Shown here: positions 50,092-59,128 of the stretch, piece after piece
Numbering within the stretch: the first letter of the stretch is position 1
How the letters are laid out: each line of letters begins with the position of its first letter
Assembly: GCA_963736525.1 (NCBI GenBank)
Contig: CAVTPF010000010.1
Coordinates: 1-64,000, forward strand
Length of the DNA: 64,000 nt
Source of the DNA: Bog-473 sp963736525
GTDB taxonomy: Bacteria > Actinomycetota > Acidimicrobiia > Acidimicrobiales > RAAP-2
Direction of reading: 5' to 3'
Notes under the pieces: model-generated
Told to the model about the DNA's origin: nothing
What the model saw: only the letters and a program-made list of their open reading frames with translations
Database searches by the model: none
Translations under genes and position numbers: made by a program

Positions 50092-51680
50092 TTGACCCGC
50101 TCCCGGCGCGGCATGGAGAGCTGCACCTCTGCCCCCTCCCCCGGCGCGGAACGGACGATGGCCGTCCCGCCGAAGCGCGTCATGCGGGCGCGGATGGACC
50201 GCGCGATGCCCTGGCGGTCCTCGGGCACCGCATCGGGATCGAAGCCGCGGCCACGGTCGCGCACGTACAGCATGACGGTGTCCGGCTCGACCTCGGCGTA
50301 GACCGAGACCTGATCGGCTCCGGACCACTTCGCGGCGTTCACCGTGGCCTCGCGGGCCGCATCGAGCAGCGCGCGGAGGGCCTCGTCGAGCTCGCAGTCC
50401 CCAACCATGACCACCTGCACCGTCATGCCGTGGTCGGCCTCCACCTGGCGCTGCAACAGCCCGACGCCTTCGGCCAGCATGGTGGCGTCCTCGCCGATCG
50501 CCCCGGGGGCCCGCCCCTCGAACAGCCAGGCCCGGAGCTCACGCTCCTGGGCGCGGGCGAGGCGCACCACGTTCTGGGGATCGTCGGCGGAGCGCTGGAT
50601 CAGGGCCAGCGTCTGGAGCACCGAGTCGTGGACGTGCGCGGCCATTTGGGCCCGCTCCTCGGCCAGGGCGCGGGCCTGGCGCTCGGCGATGAGATCCCGC
50701 ACGAGGCTCAGCCACCAGGGGCCGAAGATGATCACACTCGCCGCGATGACCAGCGCGGCACCGCCGACGGGCCGCAGCGCCGCCACCGTCGTGTGCCCCT
50801 CGACGAGCAGCACGATCCCGCCTGCACCAACGAGGACGCCGGCCACGACGCGGACGATGAGCCAACGGCGACCACGCCCGTGGGTGTCCGCGCCGAGGAG
50901 CGGAACCAGGTCGTTGTCGATGAAGGCCTTCTCGGACTCGTTGGCATTGCGCCAGATGAGGATGACCACACCGACGGCCAGGAAGGTGGGCCATCCGAGG
51001 AACCCGACGAACGCGACGTGGAGGGTGCTCGTGATGAGCTGTACGGCGATCACCAACGGGATGAGGATGGCGGCGACCAGGCGGATGCCCCGGCGGTCGT
51101 TGACGGCCCGGGAGTAGATGTTCGAGGCCTCCCCCTCCATCGGGATCAGGAGCCAGGCCATGGCATAGACGAACACCAGCCCGACCCCGCTCATGACCGC
51201 CAGCAGCACGAAGCCGATCCGCACCCACGTGGCGTCGATGCCGGTGGCCCTCGAGATGGCACCGCACACCCCGCCGAGCACCCGGTTGTCCGGGCTCCGG
51301 CGGAGGCTGCGCAGCTTCCGGCCCAGATGGTGGTCGTGATGGCGGTGGCGCATGTCCGACCAGGTCCCGTCGCCGTCCGACCAGGGCCCGGCGCGGTGTG
51401 ACCAGTGCCCGTTGGCACCGTGCGACCAGTGCCCGTTGGCACCGTGCGACCAGTGTCCGTTGGCACCGTGCGACCACTGCCCGTTCGACCAGTGCTCGTT
51501 GGTCCCGTTGGCCCCGTTGGCCCCGTTGGCCTCCTCGTCGGGAGGAACTCCCTCTCCGGGCGCGGCGGGCGACGGCTCCGTCGGGCGGCCACCCTCGGTG
51601 ACCGGACGCGTACCGGGATCGGGTGCCTCTGCGATACCTCGATGATCGCGCGGCCAGACGGTTGTGGCTATCAGGGACAT
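50088..51680 (-). CDS. PspC-domain sensor histidine kinase (LiaS/DesK-like)
   Basis: 530 residues from ATG 51680. The N-terminal cytoplasmic part has three HWSHGANG repeats and a His-rich stretch, then a PspC domain (RSPDNRVLGGVCGAISRATGID), several membrane helices, and a HisKA_3-type dimerisation helix with the phospho-acceptor in AHVHDSVLQTLAL. The C-terminal ATPase domain shows AAREATVNAAKWSGA (N box) and VRDRGRGFDPDAVPEDRQGI (G1 region, abbreviated). It senses envelope stress by analogy with PspC kinases of actinobacteria. An upstream start (51782) would overlap the divergent gene. Confidence 0.9.
   Translation of the reverse strand: MSLIATTVWPRDHRGIAEAPDPGTRPVTEGGRPTEPSPAAPGEGVPPDEEANGANGANGTNEHWSNGQWSHGANGHWSHGANGHWSHGANGHWSHRAGPWSDGDGTWSDMRHRHHDHHLGRKLRSLRRSPDNRVLGGVCGAISRATGIDATWVRIGFVLLAVMSGVGLVFVYAMAWLLIPMEGEASNIYSRAVNDRRGIRLVAAILIPLVIAVQLITSTLHVAFVGFLGWPTFLAVGVVILIWRNANESEKAFIDNDLVPLLGADTHGRGRRWLIVRVVAGVLVGAGGIVLLVEGHTTVAALRPVGGAALVIAASVIIFGPWWLSLVRDLIAERQARALAEERAQMAAHVHDSVLQTLALIQRSADDPQNVVRLARAQERELRAWLFEGRAPGAIGEDATMLAEGVGLLQRQVEADHGMTVQVVMVGDCELDEALRALLDAAREATVNAAKWSGADQVSVYAEVEPDTVMLYVRDRGRGFDPDAVPEDRQGIARSIRARMTRFGGTAIVRSAPGEGAEVQLSMPRRERVK
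51401..51487 (-). repeat. Tandem 24-nt repeats coding for an octapeptide in the kinase
   Basis: Three units of 24 nt starting at 51401, 51425 and 51449, with a partial fourth, encode HWSHGANG-type octapeptides in the kinase N-terminal region. Units differ at one or two bases. The histidine content suggests a possible metal-binding tail. Confidence 0.85.
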
Positions 51681-51708
51681 CCCTGAAGCCTGGGGGATCC
51701 CCTCAGGG
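51673..51708. promoter_or_regulatory. Palindrome cluster between kinase and PspC genes
   Basis: Three overlapping symmetric elements: AGGGAcaTCCCT (51673-51684), GGGGATCCCC (51693-51702), and CCCTGA..TCAGGG (51681-51686 with 51703-51708). They lie at the kinase start and 58 nt upstream of the divergent PspC gene, so they are candidates for the response-regulator binding site. Confidence 0.45.
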
Positions 51709-51765
51709 TCCGACCAGGGTGGTGCCGGATTCACGCACGCGCCGGGGCGGCTCAGGCTGTGACCC

Positions 51766-52128
51766 ATGGACAACTCACCCACCGCACCAGACGCAGCAGA
51801 CGAGACACAGCGGGCCGAGGCTCAGGGGGCATCGGGCGCGGAGCGTGCAGCGACGCCGCCTCCGCACCAGGAGCCCGAATGGGGCGGCGAACAGCGCCTC
51901 CACCGCGGCGGCCGCGGCCGCATGCTGGCTGGCGTGGCCGTGGGCCTCGCTGACTACTTCGACGTCGACCCCACGATCGTCCGCATCGGCTTCGTGGCCC
52001 TGGCCTTCTTGGGGGGCCTGGCCGTTCCCCTGTACCTGGCCGGTTGGCTCCTCATCCCCGACGAGAACAGCGACACCTCGGTCGCCGAGGAGCTGCTCGC
52101 CCGCGAGCGGACCCCTAGCGCCTACTGA
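51766..52128 (+). CDS. PspC-domain membrane protein
   Basis: 120 residues: a disordered acidic N-terminus (1-47) and then a PspC domain RGGRGRMLAGVAVGLADYFDVDPTIVRIGFVAL (core GVAVGLADYFDVDP) with two membrane helices ending AGWLLIPDE. PspC proteins act in phage-shock-type envelope stress signalling, and the same domain occurs in the divergent kinase, suggesting the two interact or sense the same signal. Confidence 0.9.
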   Translation: MDNSPTAPDAADETQRAEAQGASGAERAATPPPHQEPEWGGEQRLHRGGRGRMLAGVAVGLADYFDVDPTIVRIGFVALAFLGGLAVPLYLAGWLLIPDENSDTSVAEELLARERTPSAY

Positions 52129-52181
52129 CGGCGCCGCCCCGTGGCCCCTGACGGCGACCACCGCACCGCTCACTGCACCTG

Positions 52182-52209
52182 CCACCGACCACCGACCACC
52201 GACCACCGA
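52182..52209 (+). repeat. Four CCACCGA heptamers upstream of the DUF1707 gene
   Basis: Four perfect 7-nt units end 26 nt before the DUF1707 start, within its leader. Variation in copy number could change spacing to the promoter. Confidence 0.7.
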
Positions 52210-52235
52210 CCACGACCGACCGAGAGGAGACCCCG

Positions 52236-52709
52236 ATGCGCTACCGATGGGACCCTGCCTACCCGATGGGCCGCCGCGACGCGCAGCCCTACGACGCCAC
52301 CCTGCGGGCATCGGACGACGAGCGCAATGCGGTCGCCGACAAGCTCTCGCGCCACTACGCCGAGGGGCGACTCGACGAGTCGGAGTTCAAGAGCCGGCTC
52401 GACACCGCCATGTCAGCGACGACGCGCGGCGACCTCAACGGGCTGTTCCACGACCTCCCCCGTTTCCCGAGCGAGCCGCCACCCCCGCCGCCGCGGCACC
52501 GGCGCATCCTGCCCTGGGTCTTCCTCGTCGCGTTCGTCGCCCTCGCCGCCGGCGCCACGCTGCCCTTCTACCCGCTGTACCACGTGCCGTGGCTGCTCTT
52601 CGCCGTGATCGGGTTCGTGCTGTGGCGTAGGGCGGTCGGCGGATCCCCCTGGCACCATCACATCCACCACGACGGCGGTGGCCGGCCGAGCTCGGTCATG
52701 GACCACTGA
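52236..52709 (+). CDS. DUF1707 (SHOCT-like) membrane protein
   Basis: 157 residues. The N-terminal DUF1707 domain reads LRASDDERNAVADKLSRHYAEGRLDESEFKSRLD (core ERNAVADKLSRHYAEGRL), the actinobacterial counterpart of SHOCT domains that bind partner proteins at the membrane. Two membrane helices follow (about 87-125), then a His-rich tail (WHHHIHHDGG). Ribosome site GAGAGGAG 6 bases before the ATG. DUF1707 genes often accompany PspC envelope-stress loci, as here. Confidence 0.9.
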   Translation: MRYRWDPAYPMGRRDAQPYDATLRASDDERNAVADKLSRHYAEGRLDESEFKSRLDTAMSATTRGDLNGLFHDLPRFPSEPPPPPPRHRRILPWVFLVAFVALAAGATLPFYPLYHVPWLLFAVIGFVLWRRAVGGSPWHHHIHHDGGGRPSSVMDH

Positions 52710-52712
52710 GCC

Positions 52713-53252
52713 GTGCCCTTTGGAGCCGTGCGATCAGAAGCCGTGCGACCGGACTCCCCCGCTGCCGTGACCGACGACGATCCCGCCGCCGCCCTCCGCT
52801 CCATGGAGCTCTTCGCCGACCTCCCCGACGCCGAGCTCGAGGAGATGGCGGCGTTGTGCGACCACTGCACCGCCCACCCCGGGCAGGTCATTCAGGCCCA
52901 GGGCGTCCCGGTCCGCCGCTGGCACGTCATCGCCGGCGGTCACGCGCTGGTCCAGCGCGACGACACCCCCATCGGGCTGCTCAGTCGGGGGGACTCCTGG
53001 TCGGAGCACTCCCTGCTCAACCAGCTTCCCTCCCCCATCGCCGTCGTGGCCCTGTCGCCACTCACCCTGCTGACCCTCAGCCTGCGCCGATTCTTCGAGA
53101 TCCCCGAGCAACATCCGGTGCTGGCCGGACGCCTGGTGGCCCGTTCGGCCACCTCGGCGGACCGCCTGGCGCTGCCGGTATTCAATGCGCTGCTCCACCG
53201 TGCCGACACCAGAGACATGACGAGCGGCCCTTCGGGCTGCCAGTACGATTGA
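52713..53252 (+). CDS. Cyclic-nucleotide-binding-like domain protein
   Basis: 179 residues. The central part matches a cNMP-binding beta-roll: SMELFADLPDAELEEMAALC, HPGQVIQAQGVPVRRWHVIAGGHALVQRD (core AGGHALVQRD), IGLLSRGDSWSEHSLL, VVALSPLTLLTLSLRRFFEI. The phosphate-binding cassette lacks the usual FGExA-Arg sequence (it reads SWSEHSLLNQ), so nucleotide binding is doubtful. No HTH is present, so it is not a CRP regulator by itself. Starts with GTG 3 nt after the DUF1707 stop. Confidence 0.75.
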   Translation: MPFGAVRSEAVRPDSPAAVTDDDPAAALRSMELFADLPDAELEEMAALCDHCTAHPGQVIQAQGVPVRRWHVIAGGHALVQRDDTPIGLLSRGDSWSEHSLLNQLPSPIAVVALSPLTLLTLSLRRFFEIPEQHPVLAGRLVARSATSADRLALPVFNALLHRADTRDMTSGPSGCQYD

Positions 53253-53312
53253 GGTCACCCCTTGGCGCCGATGGTGGCGGCGCCGAACATCCGTCTTGAG
53301 GAGATCCCCCTA

Positions 53313-55550
53313 ATGCGTACCCTGGCCGGATGGTGTGTCCGTCACCGGCGCATCGTCGTCTTGCTGTGGTTGGCCGTGCTGTTGAGCTCGATCGCCATTG
53401 TGAGTTCGGTCGGTACCCAATACTCGAACAACTTCAACTTCCCGAACACGCAGTCCTTCGACGCGATCAATCTCCTGAAATCGGTGGCCCCCGCTCACTC
53501 CGGGGACACCGAGGAGGTCGTGTTCGGGACGTCAGGGAACGCCCGCCTGACCGAGACCGAGATCGGCCAGCGCGTCAACGGGCTCGTCGACGAGATCAAT
53601 GCGCTGCCCAATGTGACGCCCGTCACGAGCCCTTATGACGCCGCCGGCAACCTGGTCACCACGACCAACATCAACGCCGATCGTACCGTCGGCTTCTTCC
53701 AAGTGCCCTTCGACAAGCAGCCCAACGACATCCCCAACACCGAGGCCACGAAGTTCGTCAAGACCGTCACCGGAACGTCGAGCGGGGATCTCACCGTGGC
53801 CGTCACCGGGCAGCTCGCCGAGAACGCCAACAACCCGTCGTTCAGCAGCACCGGGCTCGGCGTGCTTCTGGCCCTGATCGTCCTGCTGGTCGTCTTCGGC
53901 TCCGTTTTTGCCGCCCTGCTCCCGATCCTCTCGGCTCTCTTCGCCCTGGGCACGGCCGTCGGCGTGATCGGGATGGTCAGCCATGCGATCGGCATGCCAT
54001 CGATCTCGCCGGAGCTGATGCTCCTGATCGGACTGGGCGTCGGGGTGGACTATGCCTTGTTCATCGTGACCCGGCACCGCCAGGGGCTCGTGGCCGGGCA
54101 TAACGTCGAAGCATCCATCGTCAATGCGGTCAACACCTCGGGCCGCGCCGTCATGTTCGCGGGCATCATCGTGTGCATCGCCTTGCTCGGGATGTTCGCC
54201 CTGGGCGTCAGCTTCCTGTACGGGCTCGCCCTGGCTGCAGCCATCGGTGTCGCCTTCACGATGGTGGCGGCCCTGACGTTGTTGCCCGCCATGCTCGGCT
54301 TCATCGGGCCCAAGGTCATGAGCCGCACGCAGAAGAAGAACCTGGCCGAGAACGGGCCGCGCATCGTCGGAGCCGACCGCAAGGGCTTCTGGCCCAAGTG
54401 GGCCGACCGGGTGCAGCGTGCCCCGTGGCTCTCCGCCGGCGTGGCATTCCTGGTGATCGTGATCCTGGCCCTACCGTTCTTCTCGCTCCGGTTGGGATCG
54501 GCGGACCAGGGAACGGATCCTGCCGGTACCCCGACCAGAGTGGCCTTCGACATGCTGTCCAAGGGGTTCGGACCCGGCTACAACGGGCCGCTCATGCTGG
54601 TGGCGGTGGTGCAACCGGACCAGCGCACGGTCATCGACGACGTGGTGCAGGACGTGTCGCGCCAGTCCGACGTCGCCCGCGTGGCACAGCCGCTCTACAT
54701 CCCGAGCAAGACCGGCAACGGTGACGTGGTGCTGGTCAACGTCTATCCGGACTCGGCCCCCCAGGACGCCGCCACCACGGACCTGGTGAACCACCTACGC
54801 GGCGAAACCATCCCCCAGGCCGTCGGCACCTCGGGCGTGAACATACTGGTGGGCGGCTCGACCGCCATCTACATCGACTTTTCCAACGTGCTCAGTGCCA
54901 AACTGCCGCTCTTCATCGGACTGGTCGTGGTGTTGTCATTCCTCCTCCTGATGACCGTCTTCCGGAGCTTCGTCATTCCCGTGACCGCTGCCTGTATGAA
55001 CCTGCTCTCCATCGGTGCCGCCTTTGGAATCCTGGTGGCCGTTTTCCAGTGGGGCGACCTCGGCTCGCTGATCGGCCTCAACGGCACGAGCCCGGTGGAA
55101 GCGTTCCTCCCGGTGATGCTGTTCGCCATCCTCTTCGGGTTGTCGATGGACTACCAGGTCTTCTTGGTGTCGCGGATGCACGAGGAGTACATCAAGTCAG
55201 GTGGCAACAACCGGGTGGCCGTCCGTAACGGCCTGGCCGCCACCGGCAAGACGATTACCGCGGCCGCGCTGATCATGATCCTCGTGTTCGGGTCGTTCAT
55301 CCTCGGCGGCGAACGCGTCATAAAGGAGTTCGGCATCGGACTGGCCGGCGGCATCCTCGTGGACGCGATCTTCATCCGGATGGCGATCGTCCCCTCGGTG
55401 ATGATGCTCTTCGGCAAGGCCAACTGGTGGTTCCCGAGCTGGCTCGACCGCGCCCTCCCCAAGCTCTCGGTCGACGCCGACGATCTGGCAGCGCACGAAG
55501 GCGACGACTCCGAACCCGTGCCCGAGCTGGCCGGTTCGGTGAGGCCTTGA
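53313..55550 (+). CDS. MMPL-family RND transporter
   Basis: 745 residues with two repeats of one helix, an external porter domain and a five-helix bundle. N-terminal MRTLAGWCVRHRRIVVLLWLAVLL and GVGVDYALFIVTRHRQG (helix 4 with the proton-relay Asp-Tyr), repeated later as FGLSMDYQVFLVSRMHEEY. These motifs mark the MMPL/HAE2 branch that exports lipids or takes up solutes. ATG 53313 is supported by GAGGAG nine bases upstream; the frame from 53262 adds 17 residues without signal. Probably exports an envelope lipid. Confidence 0.93.
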   Translation: MRTLAGWCVRHRRIVVLLWLAVLLSSIAIVSSVGTQYSNNFNFPNTQSFDAINLLKSVAPAHSGDTEEVVFGTSGNARLTETEIGQRVNGLVDEINALPNVTPVTSPYDAAGNLVTTTNINADRTVGFFQVPFDKQPNDIPNTEATKFVKTVTGTSSGDLTVAVTGQLAENANNPSFSSTGLGVLLALIVLLVVFGSVFAALLPILSALFALGTAVGVIGMVSHAIGMPSISPELMLLIGLGVGVDYALFIVTRHRQGLVAGHNVEASIVNAVNTSGRAVMFAGIIVCIALLGMFALGVSFLYGLALAAAIGVAFTMVAALTLLPAMLGFIGPKVMSRTQKKNLAENGPRIVGADRKGFWPKWADRVQRAPWLSAGVAFLVIVILALPFFSLRLGSADQGTDPAGTPTRVAFDMLSKGFGPGYNGPLMLVAVVQPDQRTVIDDVVQDVSRQSDVARVAQPLYIPSKTGNGDVVLVNVYPDSAPQDAATTDLVNHLRGETIPQAVGTSGVNILVGGSTAIYIDFSNVLSAKLPLFIGLVVVLSFLLLMTVFRSFVIPVTAACMNLLSIGAAFGILVAVFQWGDLGSLIGLNGTSPVEAFLPVMLFAILFGLSMDYQVFLVSRMHEEYIKSGGNNRVAVRNGLAATGKTITAAALIMILVFGSFILGGERVIKEFGIGLAGGILVDAIFIRMAIVPSVMMLFGKANWWFPSWLDRALPKLSVDADDLAAHEGDDSEPVPELAGSVRP

Positions 55551-55732
55551 TCGCCACCGCTCGCGCAGCGGGTGTGATCCGCCTCCCTGTGTGATGCACG
55601 TGTCTTCCTGAGCAACCTATTGGCAACGTCCCAATAGAGGGAATAGCCGGCGGACGCCACTTCCGGACCTTCGACCCTGGTCGAGCACGGGTTCATTCAT
55701 CATGATCGGGTCACTTGCCGTGATTGCACCCG

Positions 55733-56038
55733 ATGCATGAGGAGACCCTACGTGCGCGCAGTGATGTTCCCGTTGTGGGCACGGTTCCCTTGAGCGACGC
55801 CGAGCTCGCAACCCGGCTGCGTCGTGAGATTGCCGCCTACGCCGCGCGCCATCCCGAGCTGCACGTGCACTCCGTCGAGGTCACACGCGGCTGGGGCGAC
55901 GTCCTCTTCGTGAGGATCTCAGTCGTCCTGCGCGACGGCAGCGCAGGTGAGGAGGAGCTCGAACAGCAGATCCGCGCCGTGGCCGACGACGTCCTCGCGT
56001 CGGAGCGGCACACGGTGGCGGTCAGGTGGCGCGACTGA
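55733..56038 (+). CDS. Small conserved-looking hypothetical protein
   Basis: 101 residues from ATG 55733 (TTG 55724 possible). Pattern: TVPLSDAELATRLRREIAAY, an amphipathic helix, then LHVHSVEVTRGWGDVLFVRISVVL and LEQQIRAVADDVLASERHTVAVRW, giving an alpha-beta-beta-alpha-beta order like a small ferredoxin-type or stress-tolerance domain. No cysteines, no membrane segment. Family not recognised. It lies alone between the MMPL gene and the convergent aldo/keto reductase. Confidence 0.55.
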   Translation: MHEETLRARSDVPVVGTVPLSDAELATRLRREIAAYAARHPELHVHSVEVTRGWGDVLFVRISVVLRDGSAGEEELEQQIRAVADDVLASERHTVAVRWRD

Positions 56039-56088
56039 CTGCCTGTGACGAGGCCCACGTCACGCTCGTCACACGTGGTAGCTGCGTC

Positions 56089-56127
56089 ACCCCTGTCACG
56101 TGACCCCTGTCACGTGACCCCTGTCAC
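56089..56127. repeat. Tandem 14-nt repeat at the end of the aldo/keto reductase gene
   Basis: The unit acccctgtcacgtg occurs at 56089-56102 and 56103-56116 with a partial third to 56127, reaching the stop codon of the reductase. Each unit contains the palindrome TCACGTGA at its junction. Confidence 0.75.
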
Positions 56128-57095
56128 CAGGCGTAGTCCTCTGGCGCCGTCTTGTGGCCCGGGAAGATCTCGTCGAGGCGCGCCAGGGCCTTGTCGTCGA
56201 GCGTCACCTCCACGGACCGCAGCGCCGATTCGAGGTGCTCGGGCGTGCGCGGCCCGACGATGGGACCGGTCACCGCGGGCCGGGTCAGCAGCCACGCCAA
56301 GCCGACGGTGCCCGGGTCCTCGCCCAGCTCTGCACAGAGATCCTCGTATGCCTCGAGCTGAGACCGTCGCGCCTCGATCGTCTCGGCGGCACGGCCGGCG
56401 TAGCGGCGGCTGCCATCACGCTCCTTGCGCACGACGCCTCCGAGGAGGCCACCTTGGAGGGGCGACCAGGGGATGACGCCGAGCCCGTAGGTCTCGGCGG
56501 CCGGCAGCACCTCGACCTCGACATTGCGCACGATGAGGTTGTAGATCGACTGCTCGCTGACCAGACCCAAGAAGTTGCGGCGAACCGCCGCCTCCTGCGC
56601 GCGGGCGATGTGCCAGCCGGCGAAATTGGAGGACCCGACGTACAGGATCTTGCCCTGGGCCCGCAGGACCTCCATGGCCTCCCAGATCTCGTCCCAGCCT
56701 GTTCCGCGGTCGATGTGGTGCATCTGGTAGAGGTCGATGTAGTCGGTCTGGAGCCGCCGCAGGCTGGCCTCGCAGGCCCGGCGGATGTTGAGAGCGGAGA
56801 GCCTGCCCTCGTTCGGCCACTCCCCCATGTCGCCGTAGAGCTTGGTGGCGATGACCGTCCGCTCGCGGCGCTCGCCCCCCTGGGCAAACCAGCGACCGAC
56901 GATCTCCTCGGTCGCGCCCCGACCCTTGGACCGGCCGTACACGTTGGCCGTGTCGAAGAAGTTGATCCCGGCCTCCAAGGCCGAGTCCATGATGGCAAAG
57001 GAGGTCGGCTCGTCCGTCTCGGGACCGAAGTTCATGGTGCCGAGACAGATGCGGCTGACCCGGAGTCCGGTGCGGCCCAGGTGTGTGTAGCGCAT
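56124..57095 (-). CDS. Aldo/keto reductase
   Basis: 323 residues of the TIM-barrel AKR family. Catalytic tetrad: Asp48 and Tyr53 (FFDTANVYG), Lys85 (VIATKLYG), His126 (YQMHHID). NADPH-binding region near the C-terminus (GPIVGPRTPEHLESAL). Length and the start MRYTHLGRTGLRVSRICLGT are typical of the YajO/Tas-like bacterial group that reduces carbonyls. Divergent from the DUF35-thiolase pair. Substrate unknown. Confidence 0.92.
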   Translation of the reverse strand: MRYTHLGRTGLRVSRICLGTMNFGPETDEPTSFAIMDSALEAGINFFDTANVYGRSKGRGATEEIVGRWFAQGGERRERTVIATKLYGDMGEWPNEGRLSALNIRRACEASLRRLQTDYIDLYQMHHIDRGTGWDEIWEAMEVLRAQGKILYVGSSNFAGWHIARAQEAAVRRNFLGLVSEQSIYNLIVRNVEVEVLPAAETYGLGVIPWSPLQGGLLGGVVRKERDGSRRYAGRAAETIEARRSQLEAYEDLCAELGEDPGTVGLAWLLTRPAVTGPIVGPRTPEHLESALRSVEVTLDDKALARLDEIFPGHKTAPEDYAW

Positions 57096-57401
57096 GGGCG
57101 CGAACCTAATGGTCCGTTCGGCCTGGCGCGTCAGCCTGCGACGACGGTTCCCGCGGCCCCTGGCCGCCGTGCTCGTGTCCGCTTCCTTTCGGGTCCTTGG
57201 CGCCGCGTACGCCGGACGCCCCGAATTCGGAGGGTGCCGCCCGAGGGAGACCCTCCCAAGGGAGAGGACGCCCTTGGTCGAGACGATCTGGTAGTCCGGT
57301 CAATCCTCCGGACAACCGGGGCTCGAGGGGCGATTGGTTGCTCTTCGGCCCTGCACGGTAGTTTGAGAACACCCTTTTCGGACCCGAGCTTGGGGGCTTT
57401 G
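57096..57401. other. Divergent intergenic region
   Basis: 306 nt between the aldo/keto reductase and the DUF35 gene. A comparatively AT-rich tract (gtagtttgagaacaccc, 57358-57374) about 30-45 nt before the DUF35 ATG is the likeliest plus-strand promoter. No gene is supported, although an open frame crosses it. Confidence 0.4.
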
Positions 57402-57800
57402 ATGGCGCAACAGATTCCGCTGGTCGACTACCTGGTGCTGGGGGACCACCCACACCTGGAGGCCAACGAATGCACCTCGTGCGGCGCCCGGTTCTTCGAC
57501 CGTCGCAACGCCTGCGCATCCTGCGAGGGCATCGAGTTCAAGAAGGCGCCCGTGGCCACCAGCGGTGAGGTCCGAGCCTTCACGATCGTCACGTTCGCCG
57601 CACCTGGCATCCCGGTGCCGTACGTGGCCGCCCTCGTCGACTGCGAGGGGACGAGCGTGCGGGCGAACCTGATCAACGTGCCACCCGATCCCGAGCACGT
57701 GACCCTGGGCATGAAGGTGCGCCTGGCCACCGAGGTGATCGGCACGGACGACAACGGCACCGAGGCCGTCGGCTTCGGCTTCGAACCCCTGGGAGGTTGA
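57402..57800 (+). CDS. DUF35 zinc-ribbon/OB-fold protein (thiolase partner)
   Basis: 132 residues: zinc ribbon with Cys24, Cys27 (NECTSCGARFF) and Cys38, Cys41 (NACASCEG), then an OB-fold (EVRAFTIVTFAAPGIPVPYVAALVD in part; VRANLINVPPD; GMKVRLATEVI). Compared with the DUF35 protein at 41636 it lacks the repeat N-terminus. It precedes a thiolase gene by 5 nt and probably forms its complex. The ATG at 57402 is chosen because the domain starts there; the open frame to 56154 is antisense to the reductase. Confidence 0.88.
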   Translation: MAQQIPLVDYLVLGDHPHLEANECTSCGARFFDRRNACASCEGIEFKKAPVATSGEVRAFTIVTFAAPGIPVPYVAALVDCEGTSVRANLINVPPDPEHVTLGMKVRLATEVIGTDDNGTEAVGFGFEPLGG

Positions 57801-57805
57801 GCGCG

Positions 57806-59017
57806 ATGGCATCGGCATCGGAAGAACTGTGGATCCTCGGCATCAATATGACGAAGTTCGGCAAGCACCCCGACAAGGACATCGTCGACCTGGCCTCAGA
57901 GGCCGTGCGCGGCGCGCTGTCCGACGGAGGGGTGACCATGAAGGACATGGGCATCATCGGGGCCGGGAACCTCATGATGGCGATGGCGCCCACAGGGCAG
58001 ATGGTGCAGAAGCAGCTGGGTCAGACCGGCATCCCCGTGTACAACGTCTCCAACGCCTGCGCCACCGGCGCGACCGCGCTCCGCGTGGCCTGCATGGCGA
58101 TCAAGGCCGGCGAGACCGACATGGGCCTGGCCTTCGGAGTCGAGAAGCTGTCCGGTGCCGGCCTGCTGGCCGGCGGCGCCCGCAAGAGCGACGACAACAC
58201 CTGGACACCGTCGGGGCGTTACGGCTCCGTCGCCGCGATCGACGGGCGCATCGGCACCGAGATCATGCCCGGCGTCTTCGCCCAGATCGGCATGGAGTAC
58301 GGGCACAAGTACGGCGGCACCAGCTTCGAGCTCTTCGCCAAGATCAGCGAGAAGAACCACTCGCACTCCACGCTCAACCCGCTGGCGGCCTACACCAAGA
58401 AGATGACGCTGGAGGAGATCATGAACGACGTCATGATCGCCTACCCCAACACGCGGCCCATGTGCTCGGCCAACTGTGACGGCGCCGCGGCGGCCGTGGT
58501 GGTGTCGGGGTCCAAGCTCAAGACGCTCTCGCTCGAACAGCAGAAGCGGGCCGTGAAGATCTCCGCCTCGGTCCTCACCACGGACCCGTGGGAGGAGGCC
58601 TGCCAGGTCCTGCCGGACGTGAACACGCTGACCCGCAATGCGGCCGCGCAGGCCTACGAGCAGGCCGGCGTCGGGCCCGAGGACCTGAACCTGGTGGAGC
58701 TCCACGACTGCTTCGCCACGGCCGAGCTCGTGCACTACGACAACCTCGGCCTGTGTGAGCGTGGCGGGGCGGTGGACTTCTTCAATTCGGGTGCCACGTG
58801 GCGCGACGGCACGACGCCGGTCAACGTCTCGGGCGGCCTCGAGTCCAAGGGTCACCCCATCGCGGCCACCGGCATCGCCAACGTCTGGGAGGTCGCCACC
58901 CACCTCCGCGGCGAGGCCGGCGACCGGCAGATTCAGGGGGCCAAGGTCGGCTTGACCCATGTCATCGGGCTCGGCTCGGCGTGTGGCGTGCACATCCTGG
59001 AGAAGTCGGCCGCCTAG
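57806..59017 (+). CDS. Thiolase-family (lipid-transfer/SCP-x type) protein
   Basis: 403 residues of the thiolase lipid-transfer group with a complete catalytic set: Cys in VSNACATGATAL, His in SKGHPIAATG, and Cys in GLGSACGVHIL, plus NLVELHDCFATAEL. Unlike the protein at 40464 it keeps the nucleophile, so thiolysis or condensation of acyl-CoA is plausible. The ATG at 57806 has GGGAGG nine bases upstream; TTG 57797 is an alternative. Second DUF35-thiolase pair of the window. Confidence 0.9.
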   Translation: MASASEELWILGINMTKFGKHPDKDIVDLASEAVRGALSDGGVTMKDMGIIGAGNLMMAMAPTGQMVQKQLGQTGIPVYNVSNACATGATALRVACMAIKAGETDMGLAFGVEKLSGAGLLAGGARKSDDNTWTPSGRYGSVAAIDGRIGTEIMPGVFAQIGMEYGHKYGGTSFELFAKISEKNHSHSTLNPLAAYTKKMTLEEIMNDVMIAYPNTRPMCSANCDGAAAAVVVSGSKLKTLSLEQQKRAVKISASVLTTDPWEEACQVLPDVNTLTRNAAAQAYEQAGVGPEDLNLVELHDCFATAELVHYDNLGLCERGGAVDFFNSGATWRDGTTPVNVSGGLESKGHPIAATGIANVWEVATHLRGEAGDRQIQGAKVGLTHVIGLGSACGVHILEKSAA

Positions 59018-59128
59018 GTCCTCGGGGATGTCGGCGCTCACGGCGTCGCGCCGGATGGCACGGGGGGCCGTGGCTCGTCTCGCCCGCGGCTTCGGCCGCC
59101 GCTTCGGCTCCGGCTTCGCCGGGCGACG

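Noticed and set aside
56154..57401. Upstream extension of the DUF35 protein over the aldo/keto reductase
   Set aside because: It is antisense to a clear aldo/keto reductase with its catalytic tetrad; the DUF35 domain begins at the ATG at 57402.
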